Position numbers and translations under genes: made by a program. Shown here piece by piece: positions 20,446-29,323 of a stretch of DNA of 64,000 bases. The stretch is from Flagellimonas chongwuensis (GTDB lineage: Bacteria > Bacteroidota > Bacteroidia > Flavobacteriales > Flavobacteriaceae): NCBI RefSeq assembly GCF_013376415.1, contig NZ_WYET01000004.1, positions 1,084,761 through 1,148,760 on the forward strand. The letters are read 5' to 3'. The stretch's first letter is position 1. Each line of letters begins with the position of its first letter. The notes beneath the pieces were generated by a model. It did no database searches. It had not been told where the DNA came from and saw only the letters and a list, made by a program, of their open reading frames with translations.

Positions 20446-23400
20446 ATGTTCAAACCCTCTCCTACATATTATCTGGTATTTTTTATAGTCTTATTGACGA
20501 TAAGCTGTAAAAAAGAGACGTTGTTCACAAAGGTATCGCCCACAACCTCAGGCCTCGTATTCGAAAACAAGCTTGTGGAAGACGAGCAGAACAATGTAAT
20601 GACCTATGAATATATCTACAACGGTGCAGGAATAGCGGCTGCCGACTTGAACAATGACGGGCTCACGGATGTTTATGTATCGGGCAATGAGGTGCCCAAC
20701 AAACTATTTTTGAACGAAGGAGACCTAAACTTCAAAGAGGTAACCTCCCGCTCCGGGCTACAGGAAAAAAAAGGTTGGAAAACAGGGGTCACCATAGCCG
20801 ATGTCAATGGAGACGGTTGGATGGATATTTACGTATGTTATTCTGGAAATGCAACCCAAGAGGGTTTTGAAAAACCTGTGATCATTGATTATCCCCCACG
20901 GGCAAACCAACTTTTCATATATACGGGAAAAACCGAGAATGGTATCCCAAAATTTGTCGATAAAACCGATGAGTATGGTCTTGGAGCCATTGGAACTTTT
21001 TCCACCCAAGCTTATTTTTTTGATTATGACCTCGATGGGGATCTTGACATGTTTCTGGTCAACCATGCCAATAAGTTCTACTCCACATTTTATAACGTCA
21101 AAACCTTAAGGCAAAAAAGACATCCCTATTTTGGGAACAAGTTGTTCAAAAATGAAAACAACAAATTCACGGAAGTTTCAGAAACTTCAGGTATACATGG
21201 CGGTGGGCTTAATTTTGGGCTGAGTGCCGCCATAAGCGATTTGAATCTGGATGGATGGCCGGACATTTATGTGACCAACGATTATGATGAGCAGGACTAT
21301 TGCTATTTGAACAATCAAGACGGTACTTTTACTGATGTCTCACATACCGCTTTCGGGCACATTTCAAAATATAGCATGGGCTCGGATATTGCCGATGTCA
21401 ACAACGACGGATTTCCCGATCTCTTTGTGGCAGACATGCTTCCCGAGGACAACTATCGCCAAAAAGTACTGAAGGGACCCGATGAGTATGACAAATACAG
21501 TATGGCCGTTGATAGTGGTTATCATTCCCAGCACATGCGAAACATGCTCCAATTGAACAAAGGAATTTCCCCTGACAGTTCATTGAAATTCAGTGAGGTC
21601 GGGCAAAATTTCGGTGTATCCAATACGGATTGGAGCTGGGCTCCCCTATTGGCCGATTATGATAACGATGGGTATAAAGACCTGTTCATAACCAATGGGT
21701 ATTTAAGGGACTACAGCAATCTTGACTTTGTCAATTACACCGCCAACACCACTATTTCCAAAGCCAAGTCAGAAAATAGGGAAGTGGCACTGATACCTTT
21801 ATTGAACAAGATACCATCCACCAAAATCCCTAACTATGCCTTTCAAAATGAAAACGGAAAGAGGTTCAAAAAGGTTTCCAAAGCCTGGGGGCTGGATGAA
21901 AAAAGTGTCTCCAATGCTGCAGTATATGCAGATTTTGACAATGATGGGGATTTGGACCTATTGGTCAGCGACCTGAACGCACCCTTGAAACTTTACAGAA
22001 ACAATGGACAGCATTTATCGGACAACAATTTCATCAAGATAAAGCTCAAGGGCAATACAAAAAACACATTTGGAATCGGGGCCAAAGTAATTGTCACCCT
22101 GCCGAACGGAAAAAAAATCTATCAGGAAGCATTCTATGGGCGCGGCTATCAGTCCTATGTGGAACCCGCTCTTACCATAGGTATAGGCAAGAATGAAAAA
22201 GCGGACAAGATTGAAGTGTTCTGGCCGTATGGAAACAAAAATGAATTGACGGATGTTGTCGCCAATTCCGAATCCATTGTTGACCAATCTCTTGCAAAAC
22301 CTGGCAAGTTCACTTCCCCGATGGTAAAGAAGTCCATGTTCCAAAAGCTTACGGACAGTTCGGGATTGGATTACCAGCATCAGGAAAACAACTATGTTGA
22401 TTTTTATTATGATAGGCTTATGCCCTATCAAATGTCCCGCCTTGGTGGTCGAATGGCCGTCGGCGATATCAATGGGGATGAAAATGATGATGTTTATTTT
22501 GGTGGAGCGGTCGGACAAGCAGGCAAGCTATTTTTAGGGAATGATGATGGCACCTTTATCGAAGACAGCAAAATCCAACCTTGGCTTGCCCCCAAACCAA
22601 GTGAAAAGGAAGAAGTTGCCCCTTTGTTCTTTGATGCGAACAACGATGGGCTCCTTGACATTTATAGCGTCAATGGTGGCAATGAACAGTTGGCGGGAAG
22701 TTTATTCTACCAAGACCACCTCTATATAAACCAAGGTGGGGGTCAATTCATCGACGCAAGCCAAGCTCTCCCCAATACTTCTTTCAGTGGTGGCGTGGCC
22801 AAGGCAGCGGATTATGACAATGACGGTGATATGGATTTGTTCTTGGGAGGCAGACTGGATGCACAGCACTACCCTTTCACACCGGAAAGCATCCTGCTGC
22901 GGAATGATTCAAAGGAAGGTAAAGTAAAATTCACACGAGTCGAACAAAAGGATATGCTCCATATTGGTATGGTGACCGATGTCACTTGGGACGACTTGGA
23001 CAATGATGGCTGGCAAGATTTGATATTGGTGGGCGAATGGATGCCCATAAGTATTTTCAAGAACCATGAAGGTGTTTTTGAAAAATTACAAGTGGAGAAC
23101 ACCTCCGGTTGGTGGAGTTCCGTGGCGACCGTTGACATCGATTCGGATGGTGATCTGGATATTTTGGCAGGGAACCTGGGCAACAATACACAATTGAAAG
23201 CCTCCACCGAAGAGCCTATGATATACTATGTACAAGATATGGACAAGGATGGCAACCTGGATCCCCTATTGACCTATTACATCGATGGAAAAAGCTATCC
23301 AATACCAAGTAGAGACGAACTTTTGGCACAAGTGAACAGTCTTAAGAAAGTATACACCTCATACGACAAGTACGCCAAAGCAACGATTGAGGATATTTTA

Positions 23401-23805
23401 AAAGCGGCCAATGTAAGCTCCACCTCCGTACTAACGATCAATGAACTGCGTTCGGGGTACCTTTTGAATAATGGGAATCAAGGTTTTTCATTTCACTCTT
23501 TTCCAAGTTTGGCCCAACAATCCATAATCAATGCATTTGTGGAGGATGATTTCAATGGAGACGGAAAGAAGGAAATATTGCTCGCAGGAAACTTCTTCCC
23601 CTTTAGAGCCAGTATGGGTAAGTTGGACGCTTCAAAAGGAATGTTGCTGACTTGGAAAGATGGCGAATTGCAAATTTCAAATGATGGGGAAAACCTTTGG
23701 TTGGACGGTGATGTACGAGATCTTTCAACAGCGAGATTCAAAAATGGCGAAAAACGCCTTTTACTCTCCAGAAACAATGACAAAGCCGAAGTGTTTAAAT
23801 ATTGA
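20446..23805 (+). CDS. FG-GAP/VCBS-repeat lipoprotein with ASPIC/UnbV domain
   Basis: Large predicted surface lipoprotein, 1119 aa, with lipobox LLTISC (Cys about 21). It carries roughly fourteen DxNxDGxxD calcium-binding loops of FG-GAP/VCBS repeats (for example DLNNDGLTDVYV, DYDNDGDMDLFL, DIDSDGDLDILA), in two blocks separated by an ASPIC/UnbV domain at about 526-615 (GIGAKVIVTLPNGK, YEVEP-like and IEVFWPYG). The repeats predict a pair of beta-propellers. Such CRTAC1-like proteins are common next to SusC/SusD pairs, but their role is not settled; glycan or glycoprotein binding is the plausible guess. It lies within the fucose PUL gene train, 38 bp before GH29. Confidence 0.85.
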   Translation: MFKPSPTYYLVFFIVLLTISCKKETLFTKVSPTTSGLVFENKLVEDEQNNVMTYEYIYNGAGIAAADLNNDGLTDVYVSGNEVPNKLFLNEGDLNFKEVTSRSGLQEKKGWKTGVTIADVNGDGWMDIYVCYSGNATQEGFEKPVIIDYPPRANQLFIYTGKTENGIPKFVDKTDEYGLGAIGTFSTQAYFFDYDLDGDLDMFLVNHANKFYSTFYNVKTLRQKRHPYFGNKLFKNENNKFTEVSETSGIHGGGLNFGLSAAISDLNLDGWPDIYVTNDYDEQDYCYLNNQDGTFTDVSHTAFGHISKYSMGSDIADVNNDGFPDLFVADMLPEDNYRQKVLKGPDEYDKYSMAVDSGYHSQHMRNMLQLNKGISPDSSLKFSEVGQNFGVSNTDWSWAPLLADYDNDGYKDLFITNGYLRDYSNLDFVNYTANTTISKAKSENREVALIPLLNKIPSTKIPNYAFQNENGKRFKKVSKAWGLDEKSVSNAAVYADFDNDGDLDLLVSDLNAPLKLYRNNGQHLSDNNFIKIKLKGNTKNTFGIGAKVIVTLPNGKKIYQEAFYGRGYQSYVEPALTIGIGKNEKADKIEVFWPYGNKNELTDVVANSESIVDQSLAKPGKFTSPMVKKSMFQKLTDSSGLDYQHQENNYVDFYYDRLMPYQMSRLGGRMAVGDINGDENDDVYFGGAVGQAGKLFLGNDDGTFIEDSKIQPWLAPKPSEKEEVAPLFFDANNDGLLDIYSVNGGNEQLAGSLFYQDHLYINQGGGQFIDASQALPNTSFSGGVAKAADYDNDGDMDLFLGGRLDAQHYPFTPESILLRNDSKEGKVKFTRVEQKDMLHIGMVTDVTWDDLDNDGWQDLILVGEWMPISIFKNHEGVFEKLQVENTSGWWSSVATVDIDSDGDLDILAGNLGNNTQLKASTEEPMIYYVQDMDKDGNLDPLLTYYIDGKSYPIPSRDELLAQVNSLKKVYTSYDKYAKATIEDILKAANVSSTSVLTINELRSGYLLNNGNQGFSFHSFPSLAQQSIINAFVEDDFNGDGKKEILLAGNFFPFRASMGKLDASKGMLLTWKDGELQISNDGENLWLDGDVRDLSTARFKNGEKRLLLSRNNDKAEVFKY

Positions 23806-23843
23806 ACACTGGGCAATAACCTACAAAAGAATAAATATCAAAA

Positions 23844-25430
23844 ATGAAATTCGCTAAAATCAGTAATCTATACTATAAGACAGGGGTATACATTTTACTT
23901 GCATGTGCACTAGGGTGTGCTGACCAAAAGACACCTCCTCCTGAGCCGTTTGGAATAGTCCCGAGTGACCGTCAGGTCGAATGGCACAATACGGAATTCT
24001 ATGCATTCATCCATTTTACCATAAATACCTTTACTGATAAGGAATGGGGTTTTGGGGATGAATCCCCTGAACTTTTCAATCCCAGCGGCTTTGATGCAGA
24101 GCAAATTGTACTTGCCTGTAAAAATGCGGGCATGAAGGGTCTTGTGCTTACCACAAAACACCATGATGGTTTTTGTCTTTGGCCCACCAAGACCACGGAT
24201 CACAACATCAGTAAATCGCCCTATAAGGATGGCAAAGGTGATTTGGTAAGGGAATTTGTGGATGCCTGCCGCAAACATGGACTAAAAGTGGGCATGTACC
24301 TATCCCCTTGGGACCGCAATAATGCAGCCTATGGAACACCTGAATACATAGATATCTTCAGGGCCCAATTGACCGAGCTCCTGACTAATTACGGAGACAT
24401 ATTCGAAGTATGGTTCGATGGAGCAAATGGTGGGACCGGTTATTACGGGGGAGCCAATGAAAAACGGGAAATAGATCGGCAAACGTACTACGACTGGGAA
24501 AATACATGGGCTTTAGTAAGGGAGCTGCAACCAAATGCAGTCATTTTTTCTGATGTAGGCCCTGATGTGCGATGGGTAGGTACCGAAAAAGGGTTTTCGG
24601 GAGATCCATGCTGGCACAGGTTTACGCCAGAACCTCTAGAAGAAGGTCAAACCCCCGCTCCAGGTCTAATAAAGTATTGGGAATCCTTAAATGGTACCAG
24701 AGAAGGAAAACACTGGATGCCCGCAGAAACAAACACTTCCATAAGACCGGGCTGGTTCTATCACGAGGCCGAGAACGATAAGGTAAAAACACCAGAACAA
24801 TTGGTGGATATCCATTATAACAGTATCGGCCATGGCACCAACTTTATCTTGAACCTCCCTCCCAACAAAGTGGGCATCATACCGGATGAAGATGTTGCCT
24901 CGCTTACCGGTTTCCGGTCAATTTTGGATAAAACATTTTCCGTGGATTTGGCGGAAGGTGCAATAGCAAAGGCAAGCAATGTACGCGGTAATGAAGAAAC
25001 CTATGCGGCGGATAAGGTTTTGGACAACAACAATATGACGTATTGGGCAACCGATGATGATACCCATACGGCAAATATCATTGTGGAGTTTCCTGAAGAA
25101 GTCTCGTTCAATGTGGTCAATATCCAAGAGTACATCCCTTTGGGACAGCGCATATGGGGATGGGTCCTTGATAAATGGGACAATAACCAGTGGACGGAGT
25201 TTGCCAAAGCTGAATCTATAGGAAATAGAAGGTTATGGCGTGGCTCCATCCAGACGACCAGTAAAATACGATTAAGGATAACCGATGCCCCCTGCATCTC
25301 CATTGATATCTACCATATCCGTGCACAAGGAGCCCATTCGGTTATCCCCGCCCAAAATAATCCGGAACAACCAGGGAAAGGTCGATATTTTAAGCAATGG
25401 AACCATTCATTTAACATTGGATGGCACTGA
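23844..25430 (+). CDS. GH29 alpha-1,3/4-L-fucosidase (GH29-B type), frameshifted
   Basis: Lipoprotein alpha-L-fucosidase (lipobox LACALGC, Cys25). The GH29 catalytic barrel spans about 35-360, with TTKHHDGFCLWP, the nucleophile Asp192 in VWFDGANGG, and the GTNFILNLPPN stretch typical of the GH29-B branch, which removes alpha-1,3/1,4 fucose in Lewis-type structures. A discoidin/F5-8C-like domain follows (about 375-495). The frame then shifts at a CCCC run (25346-25349) and stops after about 27 unrelated residues at 25430. Removing one C restores a frame to 25965 and a 706-aa protein. The catalytic domain is intact, so the truncated product may still be active; alternatively this is a sequence error. 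Confidence 0.9.
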   Translation: MKFAKISNLYYKTGVYILLACALGCADQKTPPPEPFGIVPSDRQVEWHNTEFYAFIHFTINTFTDKEWGFGDESPELFNPSGFDAEQIVLACKNAGMKGLVLTTKHHDGFCLWPTKTTDHNISKSPYKDGKGDLVREFVDACRKHGLKVGMYLSPWDRNNAAYGTPEYIDIFRAQLTELLTNYGDIFEVWFDGANGGTGYYGGANEKREIDRQTYYDWENTWALVRELQPNAVIFSDVGPDVRWVGTEKGFSGDPCWHRFTPEPLEEGQTPAPGLIKYWESLNGTREGKHWMPAETNTSIRPGWFYHEAENDKVKTPEQLVDIHYNSIGHGTNFILNLPPNKVGIIPDEDVASLTGFRSILDKTFSVDLAEGAIAKASNVRGNEETYAADKVLDNNNMTYWATDDDTHTANIIVEFPEEVSFNVVNIQEYIPLGQRIWGWVLDKWDNNQWTEFAKAESIGNRRLWRGSIQTTSKIRLRITDAPCISIDIYHIRAQGAHSVIPAQNNPEQPGKGRYFKQWNHSFNIGWH

Positions 25431-25965
25431 ACCCACAAAAGAATCCCCCCTATTTCAGGGTAATTTTGATTTTATTGCCGGGGGCACCATCAAGGCAAAA
25501 ACTTTTGATGGGGAAAAAGCAAGTGAAACAGCAACCACTCATTTTGGCCATTCCAAAAATAAATGGTCTATCCCCACCAATGGCGAAATACCTGAAAATG
25601 CTTCAGCAAAACAGGTCATTGACGAGAAAGCAAATACATATTGGACATCAACTGGGGTGGATAATCAGACCATTACCATAGATTTTGGGGAAGTCCTTTC
25701 CATCAATTCATTCTCAATGTTACCGTCTGGAACGGAAGACAAAGCAGGTATGGTACTATCATATGAATTTTATGGTAGTACTGACAACACGGATTGGTCC
25801 CTGATTTCCCAAGGTGAATTTTCCAATATCTACAATAATCCCGTGGAACAAGTAGTACAGTTTGACAGCGTCAACCAAGTGAGATATATAAGGTTTAAAG
25901 CGGTTGAAACAGTACAGAACAAAGAGGCCGTAATTGCAGAGTTGGGAGTAAGCATTGCACAGTAG
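25347..25965 (+). pseudogene. Out-of-frame C-terminal domains of the GH29 fucosidase
   Basis: In the +1 frame the GH29 protein resumes as PPKIIRNNQGKVDILSNG. It continues with a chitobiase/hexosaminidase C-terminal-like domain (IHLTLDGTEPTKESPLFQG) and a second discoidin/F5-8C (CBM32-like) domain (VIDEKANTYWTSTG..ITIDFGEV, ending VIAELGVSIAQ). An ATG at 25285 exists in this frame but codes for unrelated residues through the overlap and has no domain support. It is best read as the displaced tail of the upstream gene. If the one-base difference is an error, the feature merges with 23844-25430. Confidence 0.85.
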
Positions 25966-26015
25966 CGTTATGGCCAATGAAGGTACAAGTTGAGTTAGTT
26001 TTAGTTTAGTTTGAG

Positions 26016-26048
26016 GAATCGCCTTGGCCGACCATCCCAAGGTGATTC
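26016..26048 (+). other. Strong hairpin between GH29 and GH2 genes
   Basis: GAATCGCCTTGG (26016-26027) pairs with CCAAGGTGATTC (26037-26048), 12 bp with one G-U pair and a nine-base loop. Only a short TTCTT follows, so termination would be weak; it may be an mRNA end-protecting or attenuation structure ahead of the GTG-started GH2 gene. Confidence 0.5.
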
Positions 26049-26064
26049 TTCTTAAAAGGGAAAA

Positions 26065-29000
26065 GTGAGAAGGGAAAAGAAAAAATATATCCGCGTAATC
26101 ATATTTATTATTTTTTGTTTGGGTCTATTCCATTTGGGCATTGCCCAAGAGGAAAACAGTATCAATTTGTCTGGGGAATGGTCCGTGAGCTTGGAGCATT
26201 ATTCTGGCGATGAGGGCAGCTTGGAGGATATCAAAAACAAGCACGGGAAAATCGATTTGCCGGGCACTTTGGCAGAACATGGTTTTGGCATTGAAACAAC
26301 AGGTGCCTCCAAAGGGGTTTTGACCCCTACCCATAAATTTATTGGAACAGCCAGTTATAAGAAACATATTGATATTCCAAAGGAATGGAAAAACAAAAAA
26401 ATCCTCCTTTTTTTAGAAAGGGTCTTATGGCAGTCCCAGGTTTACATTGACGGAACACCCTTAAGCACGCAAAACGCCTTGGGCACACCCCATATCCACA
26501 ATTTGGGAAAATTATCCATTGGCCCACATGAACTGGAAGTAAGGGTAAACAACGACATGATCTTCAATATTGGAGACAAAGGCCATGCCTATAGTGAATC
26601 CACCCAGACCATTTGGAACGGCTTGGTAGGTGCTATCAAATTACAATCCAAAGATCCAAGCCACATAAAAGCCTTGAAGACCATACCGAATATTGATGAC
26701 GACCAATTAAAAATAGTTTTGGATGTAGAGGCGGAACTATCAGAAAAGACAAAGATCCAAATAGCAATTGAAGATATCGGATCACATCAAGTACTGTTGA
26801 AAAAGATGGTTCGTGCCGAATTGTTGCAAGGAAAACACCATCAAGAAATCATACTAGACCTCAAAGGCAAACTAAAAAAGTGGAGTGAGTTCGACCCCAA
26901 TGTCTATAGATTGAAAGCATCCTTAAGCTCCAAGAGTTCCTTTGATACAAAAGAAACGGAATTTGGGTTCAGGGAAGTTGATCATGATGGCACCCATGTT
27001 CTCATCAATGGAAAACCCATATTTCTGAGAGGGAATCTCGATAACGTGCACTTCCCCTTGACAGGCTATCCATCCACAAAATTGGAGGATTGGGAGAATA
27101 TCTTCAAAACCTATAAGGATTATGGCCTCAATCATGTACGATTCCATTCGTGGTGCCCCCCTGAAGCAGCTTTTAAAGCAGCGGACAGAATCGGGATATA
27201 TATTCAGGCTGAGGCTTCGGTATGGATAGATTCTTGGATGAATGAGGACATGGTGGCAAAGGGAAGACCTGAAATGGAGACCAAAGGACACCCCAAAGGA
27301 TTGGGGTACAATTCTGAACGTGATGAATGGGTACAAGCCGAGATGAACCGAGTGGTGGAATATTATGGAAACCACCCATCATTTATCATGTTTTGCATAG
27401 GCAACGAATTGGGAAGTTCTAACTTCGACCAGATAAAAACCTGGATCGGTGATCTAAAGAAGAAAGATGATAGAAGGTTGTATTCAGGGTCCACGGCCCG
27501 TCAGATAACGGACCAAGATGATTTTGTGGTCACCCATCTTGTACAGAACGTAGGTTGGACCAGAGGATTGAACGGTGCCCACACGAATTGGGATTTTGAA
27601 AAGGCCTATTCCCAAATGGACATTCCCACTTTGGCCCATGAAATAGGACAATGGCCCGTTTATCCCAAATGGAGCGAAATAGATAAATATACGGGAGTGC
27701 TGAAGGCAAGAAACCTGCAAGAGTTCAAGGAAGTGGCACAGAAAAACGGCATTGTCGACCAAGATGAAAAGTTCCACAAAGCTTCCGGTGCATTGAACCA
27801 GATCATGTACAAATACGAAATAGAATCTTTCCTGAGGACCAAGAGCTGTGCAGGGATACAGTTATTGAGCATGCAGGACTATCAAGGCCAGGGAGAGGCT
27901 TTGGTCGGGTGGTTGGATGTTTTTTGGGACAACAAGGGCATTACCACCCCAAAAGAATTCAAAGAGCACCATAGTGAAGCCGTGCCATTGTTGCGCATGG
28001 AGAAGTTCGTTTGGGAAAGTGGGGAACTGTTTCGGGCGAACGTCCAGCTTTCCCACTACGGAAACCATTCTATAAAAGATGCCATTGCAACGGGTAAGAT
28101 CACAACAAAAGAAGGGAAGGTATTGCTCCAAAAAGAATGGGACTTGGAAGAGGTCGCAATCGCAGATTTGCAAGATGTCGGTACCATGGAACTGGAATTG
28201 GGCAGCATCCAAAAAGCCCAAGAACTGAACATTGAAGTGGCCATTAAAGACACACCATATGTAAACCATTGGAGCATTTGGGTATTTCCTTCAAAATTAC
28301 CACTGCTCAATAACGAAGATGTGGTGATAGTGGACGAAATGGACACCAACACGCTGGAATTGCTCAACAAAGGGACCAAGGTTTTATTGATGGCCCATGA
28401 TTTGGGCACCCAAAAGAACAGTGTTCCCTTTAACTTTTATCCACTTTACTGGTCCTATACCTATTTTCCCGGCCAGGGAAAAACAAGTCTGGGAATGCTC
28501 ATTGACGACAAGCATCCGGCACTTGCTCAATTTCCGACTTCCTTCCACAGTGATTGGCAATGGGAACCATTTGACAAAAAAGCCAAGGGCTTTGTATTGA
28601 ACAGCATGCCATCTGCATACAAACCCATTGTACAATTGGTGGATGATTTTCATAGGAACAACAAGGAGGGGTTGATATTTGAATTTAAGGTAGGCCAAGG
28701 AAAGTTATTGGTTTGCGGGTTTGACCTCAATGGGGAAAACGTGGTGGCCAAACAATTAAAGCAAAGCCTTTTATCCTATATGTCTTCGGATAATTTCAAT
28801 CCTCAAGAAGCCGTTTCCCCTGCTTTTTTAATTGAAAATTTCTCCAATGCCCCGGAAGAGGACCAGAAAACCAACACGCTATTAAGGGTGAAGGCCGCGG
28901 ATTTGGCCAAACCCAACACGGAGCAAAATGTTTGGTCAAAAGATGTGGATAAGATTGAGATCAAGGACAAAAACACAGACTATTCGGTACGCTTGGACAG

Positions 29001-29304
29001 ACTCGTTGCCAATCAAGGTGTTTCAGTTTGGCAAGGAAATAAAATAGAGGTCAACATTGATTGTCCAGATGGGTTTTTAGGAACTTTGTATGTCCTTTTG
29101 GAAAATATGGGAAATGAAAGTGACCCTGTTGTCCTGGAATTCGAAGGCAGGAAAAATAGTATATCACCAAAGCCCCACGATAGTAAATGGGTAAAATTCC
29201 ATGTAATGCGGGAGGACAGCAATGACGGAAAACTAAAGTTAAAGGGGTTTGCAAGAAAGGACAAGAACATCTCTATTTCGCAAATAATCCTTAATCAGGA
29301 ATAA
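26065..29304 (+). CDS. GH2-family glycoside hydrolase, large, specificity unknown
   Basis: Family GH2 exo-beta-glycosidase, 1079 aa, secreted (hydrophobic signal 9-26). A jelly-roll sugar-binding domain (about 30-195, LPGTLAEHGFG..LERVLWQSQVYIDG) is followed by an Ig-like domain and a TIM barrel. The acid/base is Glu448 (FCIGNELG) and the predicted nucleophile is Glu526 (LAHEIGQW). The C-terminal 400 residues form extra beta domains absent from basic GH2 enzymes. Beta-galactosidase, beta-mannosidase and beta-glucuronidase branches all share this fold, so the sugar is open. The start is GTG, preceded by AAAAGGGA; no better ATG exists before the signal peptide. The GH20 gene begins 20 bp after it. 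Confidence 0.85.
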   Translation: MRREKKKYIRVIIFIIFCLGLFHLGIAQEENSINLSGEWSVSLEHYSGDEGSLEDIKNKHGKIDLPGTLAEHGFGIETTGASKGVLTPTHKFIGTASYKKHIDIPKEWKNKKILLFLERVLWQSQVYIDGTPLSTQNALGTPHIHNLGKLSIGPHELEVRVNNDMIFNIGDKGHAYSESTQTIWNGLVGAIKLQSKDPSHIKALKTIPNIDDDQLKIVLDVEAELSEKTKIQIAIEDIGSHQVLLKKMVRAELLQGKHHQEIILDLKGKLKKWSEFDPNVYRLKASLSSKSSFDTKETEFGFREVDHDGTHVLINGKPIFLRGNLDNVHFPLTGYPSTKLEDWENIFKTYKDYGLNHVRFHSWCPPEAAFKAADRIGIYIQAEASVWIDSWMNEDMVAKGRPEMETKGHPKGLGYNSERDEWVQAEMNRVVEYYGNHPSFIMFCIGNELGSSNFDQIKTWIGDLKKKDDRRLYSGSTARQITDQDDFVVTHLVQNVGWTRGLNGAHTNWDFEKAYSQMDIPTLAHEIGQWPVYPKWSEIDKYTGVLKARNLQEFKEVAQKNGIVDQDEKFHKASGALNQIMYKYEIESFLRTKSCAGIQLLSMQDYQGQGEALVGWLDVFWDNKGITTPKEFKEHHSEAVPLLRMEKFVWESGELFRANVQLSHYGNHSIKDAIATGKITTKEGKVLLQKEWDLEEVAIADLQDVGTMELELGSIQKAQELNIEVAIKDTPYVNHWSIWVFPSKLPLLNNEDVVIVDEMDTNTLELLNKGTKVLLMAHDLGTQKNSVPFNFYPLYWSYTYFPGQGKTSLGMLIDDKHPALAQFPTSFHSDWQWEPFDKKAKGFVLNSMPSAYKPIVQLVDDFHRNNKEGLIFEFKVGQGKLLVCGFDLNGENVVAKQLKQSLLSYMSSDNFNPQEAVSPAFLIENFSNAPEEDQKTNTLLRVKAADLAKPNTEQNVWSKDVDKIEIKDKNTDYSVRLDRLVANQGVSVWQGNKIEVNIDCPDGFLGTLYVLLENMGNESDPVVLEFEGRKNSISPKPHDSKWVKFHVMREDSNDGKLKLKGFARKDKNISISQIILNQE

Positions 29305-29323
29305 ATATTTGATAGATAAATAA

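Noticed and set aside
22015..22518. 167-codon minus-strand frame opposite the FG-GAP gene
   Set aside because: It is antisense to Ca-binding repeats and to the ASPIC domain, and rich in Ile/Val/His from repeat complementarity; no independent support.
25285..25965. 226-residue protein starting at the ATG at 25285 as a separate gene
   Set aside because: Its first roughly 20 residues overlap the GH29 frame without domain meaning, and the rest reads as the missing GH29 C-terminus after a one-base shift.
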